NCBI RefSeq assembly: GCF_002095475.1
Contig: NZ_MLFR01000030.1
Coordinates: forward strand, 1-64,000
Origin: Pantoea rwandensis
GTDB lineage: Bacteria; Pseudomonadota; Gammaproteobacteria; Enterobacterales; Enterobacteriaceae
Length of the DNA: 64,000 nucleotides
Direction of reading: 5' to 3'
The notes beneath the pieces are model-generated. The model made no database searches, was not told the DNA's origin, and saw nothing but the letters and a program-made list of their open reading frames with translations. The position numbers were made by a program, and so were the translations under genes. Positions 26,477 to 35,026 of the stretch are shown piece after piece (the first letter of the stretch is position 1; each line of letters opens with the position of its first letter).

Positions 26477-27871
26477 ATGTTACAAAGCAAAAACCGCAGA
26501 GAGAACAGCCACGTGCGTATCTGGATCCTCTGTTTGATCCTGTTCCTGTCCGTGGTGGCATATGCCGACCGTTCGATCCTGTCGATCTCAGGATCGGCGA
26601 TCAAAGAGGAGTTCGGATTATCAGCGATCCAGCTTGGACTGATCCTGTCGGCATTCAGTTGGGCCTATGTGATCGGCCAGATCCCAGGCGGTCTATTTTT
26701 GGACCGTTTCGGTACTAAAAAAGTCTATGGTGTGACATTAGCGCTCTGGTCGGTTTCGACTATTTTGATGGGCTTTATCGGCGAATTTTCCAACGGCATG
26801 ACCATGGCGCTGGTCCTGATGTTTGCGTTGCGTTTCGCACTCGGCCTGATAGAAGCACCGAGTTTTCCTGCCAATGCACGTACCGTCATCATGTGGTTCC
26901 CTGGGGCAGAGCGCGGGCGCGCATCGTCACTGTTTGCCTCAGCACAGTATTTTGCCGTCGCTATCTTCTCGCCACTGTCGGGCTGGCTGGTATCACGTTT
27001 CGGCTGGGAGTGGCCGTTCTTTGTGCTGGGCGGCATCGGTGTGCTGGCGGTGTTTGTGTGGGGCTGGTATATGCGCAGTCCAAAGCAGCACCCGCATGTG
27101 TCAGCCAGCGAGCTGAAATATATTGAGGAAGGCGGTGCGCTGGTGGATATCGATTCCGCGCAAACCCTCAAAGCGCGTCCGCCGTTAAGCAAAGCGATGT
27201 TTAACACCCTGCTCAGCAATCGCATGCTGTGGTGCGCTTATATCGGGCAGTACTGCATTATCGCGCTCAGCTATTTCTTCATCACCTGGTTCCCGATCTA
27301 TTTGGTGCAGGCGCGCGGCATGAACATCATGGAAGCCGGTTTTGCCACCATCGCACCAGCACTGTTTGGTTTTGTGGGCGGGATCAGCGGCGGATACATC
27401 TCTGATCGGCTGCTGGCCAGCGGCTGGAGTCTCTCTTGGGCACGTAAAGCGCCGTATATCGTCGGCATGCTGATGGCGGCCTCACTGATTCTGGCCGCCG
27501 TGATTCCGACTAATGCCGGCATCATCGCGATTATGTCATTTGCCTTCTTTGGTAAAGGCGTAGCGGCGGGCGCGGGCACCTGGACGATTGTTAGCGATAC
27601 GGCACCGAAAGAAGCGGTAGGGTTGGCAGGCGCGATTTTCAACGGCATTGGTAATATGGCCGGATTCATCACGCCACTGCTGTTCGGTATCATCGTGGGT
27701 TTGACCGGCAGCTACAGTATTGGTCTGGTGTTCGTTGGCGCGCACTGTATCGTCGCAGCGCTGCTGTTCTTGTTGGTGATGGGTCCGATTGAACGTGTCG
27801 GTGACGAGCAAGATTCGTCAGCAACATCCTATAAAACACAGGGGAAACAAGATGGTATCAAAGCCGTTTAA
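26477..27871 (+). CDS. MFS transporter, anion:cation symporter family
   Basis: 464-residue 12-helix carrier related to glucarate/galactonate transporters (GudP type). First helix ends VAYADRSILSISG, loop 2-3 is FLDRFGTKK, helix 4 has GLIEAPSFPANART, and SDTAPKEAVGLAGAIFN lies in the second half. The substrate is likely a sugar acid or other hydroxycarboxylate. The gene overlaps the next one, a 2-hydroxyacid dehydrogenase, by 20 bp, so uptake and oxidation or reduction of the same compound is a reasonable inference. Confidence 0.88.
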   Translation: MLQSKNRRENSHVRIWILCLILFLSVVAYADRSILSISGSAIKEEFGLSAIQLGLILSAFSWAYVIGQIPGGLFLDRFGTKKVYGVTLALWSVSTILMGFIGEFSNGMTMALVLMFALRFALGLIEAPSFPANARTVIMWFPGAERGRASSLFASAQYFAVAIFSPLSGWLVSRFGWEWPFFVLGGIGVLAVFVWGWYMRSPKQHPHVSASELKYIEEGGALVDIDSAQTLKARPPLSKAMFNTLLSNRMLWCAYIGQYCIIALSYFFITWFPIYLVQARGMNIMEAGFATIAPALFGFVGGISGGYISDRLLASGWSLSWARKAPYIVGMLMAASLILAAVIPTNAGIIAIMSFAFFGKGVAAGAGTWTIVSDTAPKEAVGLAGAIFNGIGNMAGFITPLLFGIIVGLTGSYSIGLVFVGAHCIVAALLFLLVMGPIERVGDEQDSSATSYKTQGKQDGIKAV

Positions 27872-28811
27872 CGTATTGCTGAAAGGCCCGATGTTGCCGC
27901 AGCGGCTGCAGGACAACCTTGACGCGCATTTCACCACTTCGCGCTTATGGTTGCAGGAAGATCAGGGCGCGTGGCTGGCTGAACACGGTGCCAGCATTGA
28001 TGCGCTGGTGACCAGCGGCAATGTGCTGATGGGCGCCAATGCGGCGTTGCTGGCGCAGTTGCCCAATCTGAAGGTGATTTGCAGTAACGGCGTGGGTTAC
28101 GACGCCATTGATATTGCTGCTGCCGAAGCCCGTGGCATTGTGGTGACCAATACTCCGGGCGTGCTCAACAGCTGCGTGGCCGATACCGGCATGGCGCTGC
28201 TGCTGGACGTGGCACGTCGCATCAGCGCATCGGATCGTTATGTGCGCGCCGGTGACTGGCAAACTCAGGGACGCTATCCGCTGACCACCAAAGTGGGCGG
28301 TAAGGTGTGCGGGATTGTTGGGCTAGGCGGTATTGGCAAAGAGCTGGCAAAACGTGCGCAGGCATTCGATATGGACGTGCATTTCTACAATCCACGCTCG
28401 CGCCCGGATGTGCCTTTCACGCGCCATGATTCACTGTTGTCACTGGCAAAGCAGGCGGATTTCCTAGTATTGACGCTGCCGGGTGGCGCATCGACGCATC
28501 ACTTGGTCAATGCCGAGGTGCTGCGGGCGCTGGGGCCACAAGGGTTTTTGATCAACATTGCGCGCGGCAGTGTGGTCGATGAGCAGGCGTTAATCGCCGC
28601 CCTTGAAGCCGGTGAGATTGCCGGTGCCGGTTTGGATGTGTTCGAGCACGAACCGGCGGTCCCCGCGGCGTTGCTTCATCGCGATGATGTGGTGATCACT
28701 CCACACCTTGCCAGCAGCACCCATGAAACCATGGCGGCAATGGCTGATTTGGTGTTTGAAAACCTGCTGGCGTTCTCGCAGGGTGAAGCGGTGTTAACGC
28801 GGGTGGTATAG
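27852..28811 (+). CDS. D-isomer-specific 2-hydroxyacid dehydrogenase (GhrB-like)
   Basis: 319-residue NAD(P)-dependent dehydrogenase. The nucleotide loop is GIVGLGGIGKELA, and the catalytic triad is Arg in NIARGSVVDE, Glu in DVFEHEP and His in TPHLAS. It could be a glyoxylate/hydroxypyruvate reductase or act on an aldonate or lactate. Start at 27852 is preceded by AGGGGAA and overlaps the end of the MFS gene, showing co-translation. A frame open further upstream (27789) lies wholly inside the MFS gene and is rejected. Confidence 0.88.
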   Translation: MVSKPFNVLLKGPMLPQRLQDNLDAHFTTSRLWLQEDQGAWLAEHGASIDALVTSGNVLMGANAALLAQLPNLKVICSNGVGYDAIDIAAAEARGIVVTNTPGVLNSCVADTGMALLLDVARRISASDRYVRAGDWQTQGRYPLTTKVGGKVCGIVGLGGIGKELAKRAQAFDMDVHFYNPRSRPDVPFTRHDSLLSLAKQADFLVLTLPGGASTHHLVNAEVLRALGPQGFLINIARGSVVDEQALIAALEAGEIAGAGLDVFEHEPAVPAALLHRDDVVITPHLASSTHETMAAMADLVFENLLAFSQGEAVLTRVV

Positions 28812-28857
28812 CTTCTGTTACACGATAAATAGCGCCGTTACCGACGCATACAGGCAA

Positions 28858-28935
28858 ACGTAGCGGCGCAATTTATTGCGCATCTGTCAGTAGCACTGCG
28901 GCTGTAAACACGCACGATGAATCGTGCCGCTACCG
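28858..28935. repeat. Pair of REP-like palindromes (family A)
   Basis: GTAGCGGCGCAATTTATTGC and, inverted, GATGAATCGTGCCGCTAC frame about 30 bp. The same palindrome family forms the 66-bp array at 1095. It follows the dehydrogenase stop and may end its transcript. Confidence 0.7.
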
Positions 28936-29091
28936 CTCGCTGAGTTTTTTTGTCCGTCCATCTCCTGAACAGTCGCTCGAGATATGAGCGATAAATCACA
29001 CCGCGAAAGATCGCACAAATCACTCCTGAAGATTATTTGCTCAGCTGCCGATACCCCTCCTTACCACCCACTGATATTAAGGAGCGATATC

Positions 29092-30255
29092 GTGATAAAG
29101 CTGATTACCGTTGACGAATTGCGGCAGGGAATGTTTATCCACAAACTCGAAGTTTGGTGGCTCAAGGACAAACGCATTCGCAATCAAATGCTGATCACTG
29201 ATAAGCGCCAGATCGCGATGATCCGTAATGAGGGGATCCAACAATTATGGATCGATCTTAATAAATCGGTGCAGGTGCCTGCCAAGCCTGCGCCTAAAAA
29301 AGCGATCCCTAAAACGGCGTTTTTCAAAGAGCTGGATCAGGCGCAAGCCATCTTTAATCAGGGCAAGCCTCAAGTGCTGGCGATGTTCAACGAAGCCCGT
29401 ATGGGGCAGGGGTTGGACCTCCATTACACGCTGGATCTGGTGGATGACATTGCCGGGACGATAACCCGTGAGCCCACCGCGTTGCTCAGCGTGGCGCGGC
29501 TGAAAAATCATGATGATTACACCTATCTGCACTCCATGGCGGTGTGTGGATTGATGATCTCACTCGGCAAAAAAATGGGCCTGGATGAGCATCAGCAACG
29601 GCGCTTAGGCATGGGCGGGTTGCTGCATGATGTGGGTAAAGCTGCCGTGCCGCTGGAAATCCTCAATAAGCCCGGCAAGCTGACTGACGAAGAATTTACC
29701 ATTATGCGTGAGCACCCTATCGTGGGGGCGCAGATGCTGATGGAAGCGGATGCGGGCGAGGATTTACTGGATATCGCTCTGCATCATCATGAGAAAGTCG
29801 ACGGCAGTGGATATCCACACAAATTAAAAGGTGAGGAGATCTCACTCTTTTCGCGCATCGCAGCGGTGTGTGATGTCTACGATGCGGTCACCTCCGACCG
29901 TCCTTACCGTAAAGGCTGGACGCCCGCCGAAGCGATGCACAAAATGTTGAGCTGGCGCGGACACTTCGATACTGCGCTGCTCCATGCCTTTGTCCGCACC
30001 ATCGGTATTTACCCGGTGGGATCGCTGGTGCGACTCGCGTCTGGTCGCGTGGCGTTGGTGGTGCAGGCTGGAGAAAAATCGCTGCTTAAACCCAAGGTGC
30101 ATGTTTTCTGGTCGCTGCACGCCCAGCGTGAGGTGAAACCGGAAGAGCTGGATCTGGGTGACTCATTCTGCACCGACAGCATAACCGGCTCGGAAGAGAG
30201 TGGCTTATGGCATAACGTCGACCTCAATCGTATCTGGGCACTGGAAACCGCCTAA
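29092..30255 (+). CDS. HD-GYP cyclic-di-GMP phosphodiesterase with DUF3391 domain
   Basis: 387-residue protein. The N-terminal 70-130 residues (LITVDELRQGMFIHKLEVWWL) form a DUF3391 domain, and the HD-GYP domain follows: LHSMAV, RLGMGGLLHDVGK (HD at 179-180), HHHEKVDGSGYP (231-242) and DRPYRKGWTPAEA. All catalytic signature residues are present, so hydrolysis of c-di-GMP is expected. Start is GTG at 29092 with a strong AAGGAG 7 bp upstream; an ATG at 28984 would add 36 unrelated residues. No transmembrane segment is seen, so it should be cytosolic. It lies just before the Kdp operon but with its own direction and signals. Confidence 0.9.
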   Translation: MIKLITVDELRQGMFIHKLEVWWLKDKRIRNQMLITDKRQIAMIRNEGIQQLWIDLNKSVQVPAKPAPKKAIPKTAFFKELDQAQAIFNQGKPQVLAMFNEARMGQGLDLHYTLDLVDDIAGTITREPTALLSVARLKNHDDYTYLHSMAVCGLMISLGKKMGLDEHQQRRLGMGGLLHDVGKAAVPLEILNKPGKLTDEEFTIMREHPIVGAQMLMEADAGEDLLDIALHHHEKVDGSGYPHKLKGEEISLFSRIAAVCDVYDAVTSDRPYRKGWTPAEAMHKMLSWRGHFDTALLHAFVRTIGIYPVGSLVRLASGRVALVVQAGEKSLLKPKVHVFWSLHAQREVKPEELDLGDSFCTDSITGSEESGLWHNVDLNRIWALETA

Positions 30256-30262
30256 TTCGACA

Positions 30263-30286
30263 GCATTTTTATACTTTCTTTACGCC
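30263..30286 (+). promoter_or_regulatory. KdpE-type operator of the kdpFABC promoter
   Basis: GCATTTTTATACTTTCTTTA followed by CGCC closely matches, from memory, the E. coli KdpE site (T-rich block, ATAC, T-rich block, ACCC/CGCC). It lies about 80-100 bp before kdpF, and a second T-rich stretch (TTACCCCTTCTTTATG, 30301-30316) may be part of the core promoter. The site implies that a KdpE protein exists, although no kdpE follows kdpD here. Confidence 0.65.
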
Positions 30287-30363
30287 GAATTCCCGCCTTT
30301 TTACCCCTTCTTTATGTCGCGCCGCGCATGCTTTCACCACTACCAAATCCTCTGGAGGTTGCT

Positions 30364-30453
30364 GTGAGCGTGGGCGTGATAGCCGGCATCGTGCTGGTAT
30401 TTATATTGTTGGGCTACCTGATTTATGCCCTGCTTAATGCGGAGGCATTCTGA
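30364..30453 (+). CDS. kdpF: K+-transporting ATPase small subunit KdpF
   Basis: 29-residue single-helix protein, MSVGVIAGIVLVFILLGYL and IYALLNAEAF, nearly the same as E. coli KdpF. It starts with GTG, with GGAGG at 30354-30358, and its TGA overlaps the kdpA ATG by one base (TGATG). It stabilises the KdpABC complex in the inner membrane. It is too short for most gene finders. Confidence 0.93.
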   Translation: MSVGVIAGIVLVFILLGYLIYALLNAEAF

Positions 30454-32132
30454 TGGCTGCGAATGCGTTTTTACTGATTGCGGTGTTCCTGCTGGTGCTG
30501 ATGGTACTGGCACAACCGCTTGGGCGTTTTCTTGCCGTGCTGGTGGCCGACAAGCCGCTATTACCCCGTACCGAACGCGCGCTATGGCGGTTGGCGGGCG
30601 TAGAAAGCGGCGCGATGCGCTGGCCGCACTATCTGTTGGCTATTCTGCTGTTTAACGCGCTCGGTTTTATCCTGCTGCTGGCGATTTTGATGTCGCAGGG
30701 TTCGCTGCCGCTCAACCCACAACACTTGCCTAATCTCAGCTGGGATCTGGCGCTCAACACCGCAGTAAGCTTTGTCACTAACACCAACTGGCAAGCCTAC
30801 GCCGGGGAAAGTACGGTGAGCTACTTTAGCCAGATGGCGGGTCTTACAGTGCAGAACTTCCTGTCAGCGGCGACCGGTATTGCGGTGGCATTCGCACTGA
30901 TCCGTGGTTTCGCTAATCGCTCACTGGCCACCTTGGGTAACGCCTGGCGCGACCTGACGCGCATCACCGTCTATGTGTTATTGCCGATCAGCCTGTTGAT
31001 GGCGCTGTTCTTCGTTTATCAGGGCAGTATCCAGACGTTCGAGCCCTATCACGCACTCACCACGCTGGAAGGGGCGCAGCAAACGCTGCCGCTTGGTCCC
31101 GTGGCCTCGCAGGAAGCGATTAAAATGCTGGGCACCAACGGCGGCGGCTTCTTTAACGTCAACTCGGCCCATCCGTTTGAGAACCCGACCGCGCTGACCA
31201 ACTTCGTGCAGATGCTGAGTATCTTCCTGATCCCCGCTGCGCTGTGCTTCACCTTCGGCCAGCATTTGGGCGACCGTCGTCAGGGACACATGCTGCTGTG
31301 GGCGATGACCATCATGTTTGTGCTGGCGGTGGTCACCGTGATGTGGGCAGAACTGCGCGGCAATCCGCACTTCCTGACGTTGGGGGCGGACAGCGCCATC
31401 AATATGGAAGGCAAAGAGACGCGCTTTGGCATCCTCAACTCCAGCCTGTTTGCGGTAATCACCACCGCGGCGTCATGCGGCGCGGTTAACGCTATGCATG
31501 ACTCCTTTACCGCACTTGGCGGCATGGTGCCGATGTGGCTGATGCAGCTGGGTGAAGTGGTGTTCGGCGGCGTGGGCGCGGGTTTGTACGGCATGCTGCT
31601 GTTTGTGCTTCTCGGGGTGTTTATCGCCGGTCTGATGATTGGCCGCACGCCAGAGTATATGGGTAAAAAGATCGACGTGTGGGAGATGAAAATGACCGCA
31701 CTGGCGATTCTGGTAACGCCAACGCTGGTGCTGCTCGGCACCGCACTGGCCATGATGACCGATGCAGGGCGCGCCGGTATGGCGAACCCCGGCATTCACG
31801 GTTTTAGCGAAGTGCTGTATGCCGTCTCATCGGCGGCCAACAACAACGGCAGTGCCTTTGCCGGTTTAAGCGCCAACACCCCGTTCTGGAACCTGTTGCT
31901 GGCCTTCTGCATGTTGATCGGGCGCTTCGGCATCATTATTCCCGTGATGGCGATTGCCGGTTCGCTGGCGGCGAAGAAGATCCAGCCGGTGGGCAACGGC
32001 ACGCTGCCGACTCACGGCCCACTGTTTATCGCGCTGCTGATTGGCACCGTGTTGCTGGTGGGGGCGTTGACCTTTATCCCCGCGCTGGCGCTCGGCCCAG
32101 TAGCGGAACATCTGCAATTAATTCAGGGATAA
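30453..32132 (+). CDS. kdpA: K+-transporting ATPase subunit A (KdpA)
   Basis: 559-residue channel-like subunit of the high-affinity P-type potassium pump, from the superfamily of K+ transporters. The four filter loops are recognisable: TNWQAYAGE, LGTNGGGFFNVNSAHPFEN, TTAASCGAVN and SSAANNNGSAFAGLS. Length equals E. coli KdpA (557). Second gene of kdpFABC, 7 bp before kdpB. Induced when external K+ is low or turgor falls, through KdpDE in relatives. Confidence 0.97.
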   Translation: MAANAFLLIAVFLLVLMVLAQPLGRFLAVLVADKPLLPRTERALWRLAGVESGAMRWPHYLLAILLFNALGFILLLAILMSQGSLPLNPQHLPNLSWDLALNTAVSFVTNTNWQAYAGESTVSYFSQMAGLTVQNFLSAATGIAVAFALIRGFANRSLATLGNAWRDLTRITVYVLLPISLLMALFFVYQGSIQTFEPYHALTTLEGAQQTLPLGPVASQEAIKMLGTNGGGFFNVNSAHPFENPTALTNFVQMLSIFLIPAALCFTFGQHLGDRRQGHMLLWAMTIMFVLAVVTVMWAELRGNPHFLTLGADSAINMEGKETRFGILNSSLFAVITTAASCGAVNAMHDSFTALGGMVPMWLMQLGEVVFGGVGAGLYGMLLFVLLGVFIAGLMIGRTPEYMGKKIDVWEMKMTALAILVTPTLVLLGTALAMMTDAGRAGMANPGIHGFSEVLYAVSSAANNNGSAFAGLSANTPFWNLLLAFCMLIGRFGIIIPVMAIAGSLAAKKIQPVGNGTLPTHGPLFIALLIGTVLLVGALTFIPALALGPVAEHLQLIQG

Positions 32133-32139
32133 CGGAATC

Positions 32140-34188
32140 ATGAGTCGTCAACAACTGGCGCTGTTTGATGCGGCGTTAACGCGCACTGCCATGTTCGATG
32201 CGGTGAAAAAACTCGACCCGCGCGTGCAGTTTCGCAATCCGGTGATGTTCCTGGTGTGGCTGGGTAGCGTGCTGACTTCAGTACTGGCCATCGGCATGCT
32301 GACAGGCCATCTGAACGGCGAGGCCGGGTTTACCGCCGGTGTCGCCATCTGGCTGTGGTTCACCGTGCTGTTTGCCAACTTCGCTGAGGCCTTGGCGGAA
32401 GGGCGCAGTAAAGCGCAGGCCAATAGCCTGAAGGGCATCAGTAAAACCAGCGATGCTAAAAAACTGGCTGAGCCGCGCCACGGTGCCCAGTGGCATAACG
32501 TGGCGGCCGACACGCTGCGAAAAGGCGATGTGGTGCTGGTGGAAGCCGGTGACATCATCCCGTGTGATGGTGAAGTGCTGGAGGGCGGTGCTTCAGTGGA
32601 TGAAAGCGCGATTACCGGCGAATCGGCTCCGGTGATCCGCGAATCCGGCGGCGATTTTTCGTCGGTGACTGGCGGTACACGCATTCTTTCTGACTGGCTG
32701 GTGATTCAGTGCAGCGTCAATCCGGGCGAAACTTTCCTCGATCGCATGATCGCCATGGTGGAGGGCGCCAAACGCCGTAAAACACCGAACGAAATTGCGC
32801 TAACCATTCTACTGGTGTCGCTGACCATCGTGTTCCTGCTGGCTACCGCGACCTTGTGGCCGTTCTCCGCCTATGGCGGCACGCCAGTGAGCGTAACGGT
32901 GCTAGTGGCGCTGTTGGTGTGTCTAATTCCAACCACCATCGGCGGCTTGCTGTCAGCGATTGGCGTGGCGGGGATGAGCCGCATGCTGGGTGCTAATGTT
33001 ATCGCCACTAGCGGTCGTGCGGTGGAGGCGGCGGGTGACGTGGATGTGTTGATGCTGGATAAGACCGGCACCATCACGCTGGGTAACCGTCAGGCCACGC
33101 AGTTTATGCCCGCGCCGGGCGTCACCGAGCAGCAGTTAGCGGACGCCGCGCAGTTGGCCTCGCTGGCGGATGAAACCCCAGAAGGACGCAGCATTGTGGT
33201 GTTGGCGAAGCAGAAATTTAATCTGCGCGAACGCGATCTCAGCAGCATGGGGGCCAGCTTTATTCCCTTCTCAGCGCAAACGCGCATGAGCGGCGTCAAC
33301 GTGCAGGATCGTCTGATTCGCAAAGGGGCAGTTGATGCAGTTCGTCGCCATATCGAAGCCAATCACGGTCGTTTTCCGGCAGAAGTCAACGCCAGCGTGG
33401 AAGAAGTGGCGCGCGCCGGGGGCACCCCGTTGGTGGTGGCTGAAGGGGCGCAGGTGTTGGGCGTGGTGGCGCTAAAAGATATCGTCAAAGGTGGCATCAA
33501 AGAGCGTTTTGCTGAACTGCGCAAGATGGGCATCAAAACCGTGATGATCACCGGCGATAACCCACTGACGGCGGCGGCGATTGCAGCAGAAGCGGGCGTG
33601 GATGATTTCCTGTCGGAAGCGACACCGGAAGCCAAGCTGGCCTTGATTCGCCAGTATCAGGCAGAAGGTCGCTTAGTGGCGATGACCGGCGACGGCACCA
33701 ACGATGCGCCCGCGCTGGCACAGGCTGATGTGGCGGTTGCCATGAACTCGGGTACGCAGGCGGCGAAAGAAGCCGGCAACATGGTCGATCTCGACTCCAA
33801 CCCGACCAAACTGCTGGAAGTGGTGCATATCGGTAAACAGATGCTAATGACGCGCGGTTCGCTGACCACCTTCAGTATTGCCAACGATGTGGCGAAGTAT
33901 TTCGCCATCATCCCGGCGGCGTTTGCGGCGACCTATCCGCAGCTCAATATGCTGAACGTGATGGCGCTGCACTCGCCGAATTCGGCGATTCTGTCGGCGG
34001 TAATCTTTAACGCCTTGGTGATTGTGTTCCTGATTCCGCTGGCACTGAAAGGCGTGAGTTACCGTCCGATGAGTGCCGCCGCGCTGCTGCGCCGCAACCT
34101 GTGGGTTTACGGTGTGGGCGGACTTGTGGTGCCGTTTATCGGTATTAAAGCCATCGACCTGCTGCTGACGCTGTTTGGCTTGGTTTAA
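32140..34188 (+). CDS. kdpB: K+-transporting ATPase subunit B (KdpB)
   Basis: 682-residue P-type ATPase catalytic subunit. Phosphorylated Asp307 sits in MLDKTGTIT; ITGESAPVI is the actuator loop, MITGDNPLTA and GDGTNDAPAL are the nucleotide and hinge motifs. It hydrolyses ATP to drive K+ through KdpA. Length matches E. coli KdpB. Confidence 0.97.
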   Translation: MSRQQLALFDAALTRTAMFDAVKKLDPRVQFRNPVMFLVWLGSVLTSVLAIGMLTGHLNGEAGFTAGVAIWLWFTVLFANFAEALAEGRSKAQANSLKGISKTSDAKKLAEPRHGAQWHNVAADTLRKGDVVLVEAGDIIPCDGEVLEGGASVDESAITGESAPVIRESGGDFSSVTGGTRILSDWLVIQCSVNPGETFLDRMIAMVEGAKRRKTPNEIALTILLVSLTIVFLLATATLWPFSAYGGTPVSVTVLVALLVCLIPTTIGGLLSAIGVAGMSRMLGANVIATSGRAVEAAGDVDVLMLDKTGTITLGNRQATQFMPAPGVTEQQLADAAQLASLADETPEGRSIVVLAKQKFNLRERDLSSMGASFIPFSAQTRMSGVNVQDRLIRKGAVDAVRRHIEANHGRFPAEVNASVEEVARAGGTPLVVAEGAQVLGVVALKDIVKGGIKERFAELRKMGIKTVMITGDNPLTAAAIAAEAGVDDFLSEATPEAKLALIRQYQAEGRLVAMTGDGTNDAPALAQADVAVAMNSGTQAAKEAGNMVDLDSNPTKLLEVVHIGKQMLMTRGSLTTFSIANDVAKYFAIIPAAFAATYPQLNMLNVMALHSPNSAILSAVIFNALVIVFLIPLALKGVSYRPMSAAALLRRNLWVYGVGGLVVPFIGIKAIDLLLTLFGLV

Positions 34189-34199
34189 GGAGAAGAGAA

Positions 34200-34772
34200 A
34201 TGAGTCAGTTACGTCCGGCTATTGTATTGTTAATACTGCTAACGCTGTTAACCGGCGCGGTTTACCCCTTGCTGACCACCGGTTTGGCGCAGTGGTGGTT
34301 CCCGTCTCAGGCCAACGGCTCGTTGATTGAGCAAGATGGTGCAGTGCGCGGCTCCGATCAAATCGGCCAGGCCTTTAGCCAGCCGGGGCACTTTTGGGGC
34401 CGTCCATCGGCCACCGGCGATACGCCTTACAATGCGCTGGCCTCCAGCGGCAGCAATCTGGCGGCGAGTAACCCGGCGCTGGATAAAGCGGTGGCGGAAC
34501 GCGTTGCCGCACTGCGCACCGCCAATCCACAAGCGCCTGCAGCGGTACCGGTTGAGTTGGTAACGGCATCGGCGAGTGGGCTCGATCCTGATATCTCGCC
34601 GGAAGCGGCGCTGTGGCAGGCTCCACGCGTGGCAGCGGCGCGCAATATGGCGCTGAAAGAGGTGGAAGCGCTGATTGACCGCAACACCGAGCGCCCGCTG
34701 CTGCCGTTTATCGGTGAGGAGACGGTGAACGTGCTGCGACTGAATATGGCGCTGGATGCGCTGCAGGGATAA
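34200..34772 (+). CDS. kdpC: K+-transporting ATPase subunit C (KdpC)
   Basis: 190-residue subunit with one N-terminal membrane helix (PAIVLLILLTLLTGAVYPLL) and a periplasmic domain containing FSQPGHFWGRPSATGDTPYNALASSG and GLDPDISPEAALWQAPRVA, the family hallmark. It increases ATP affinity of KdpB. Eleven bp after kdpB with AGGAGAAG. The next gene, kdpD, is 254 bp away, across a repeat array. Confidence 0.96.
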   Translation: MSQLRPAIVLLILLTLLTGAVYPLLTTGLAQWWFPSQANGSLIEQDGAVRGSDQIGQAFSQPGHFWGRPSATGDTPYNALASSGSNLAASNPALDKAVAERVAALRTANPQAPAAVPVELVTASASGLDPDISPEAALWQAPRVAAARNMALKEVEALIDRNTERPLLPFIGEETVNVLRLNMALDALQG

Positions 34773-34779
34773 GACCCGG

Positions 34780-34964
34780 TGCGCATCAATGCGTCATTGA
34801 ATGCGGTGCGGTTTATGACGAGGTGCGCATAAATGCGTCATTGAATACGTTGCGGTTTTTGACCAGGTGCGCATAAATGCGCCATTGAATACGTTGCGGT
34901 TTTTGACCAGGTACGCATAAATGCGCACCCTACGGTTTTGTAGGGGCGTCATTTATGGCGACCG
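34780..34964. repeat. 44-bp tandem repeat inside the kdp operon
   Basis: Three to four degenerate units (GCGGTTTTTGACCAGGTGCG, CATAAATGCGTCATTGAATAC) followed by GCGCACCCTAC and GTAGGGGCGTCATTTATGGC. Same unit length, sequence and ending as the array at 24901. It fills the 254-bp gap kdpC-kdpD, where most relatives have a short or overlapping junction, and may separate kdpD expression from kdpFABC. Confidence 0.85.
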
Positions 34965-35026
34965 TTTTGATGAGCGCGCCGATGGCGATAACGCGATTTG
35001 TCGCACTTTGGTATGACGGATAACGA

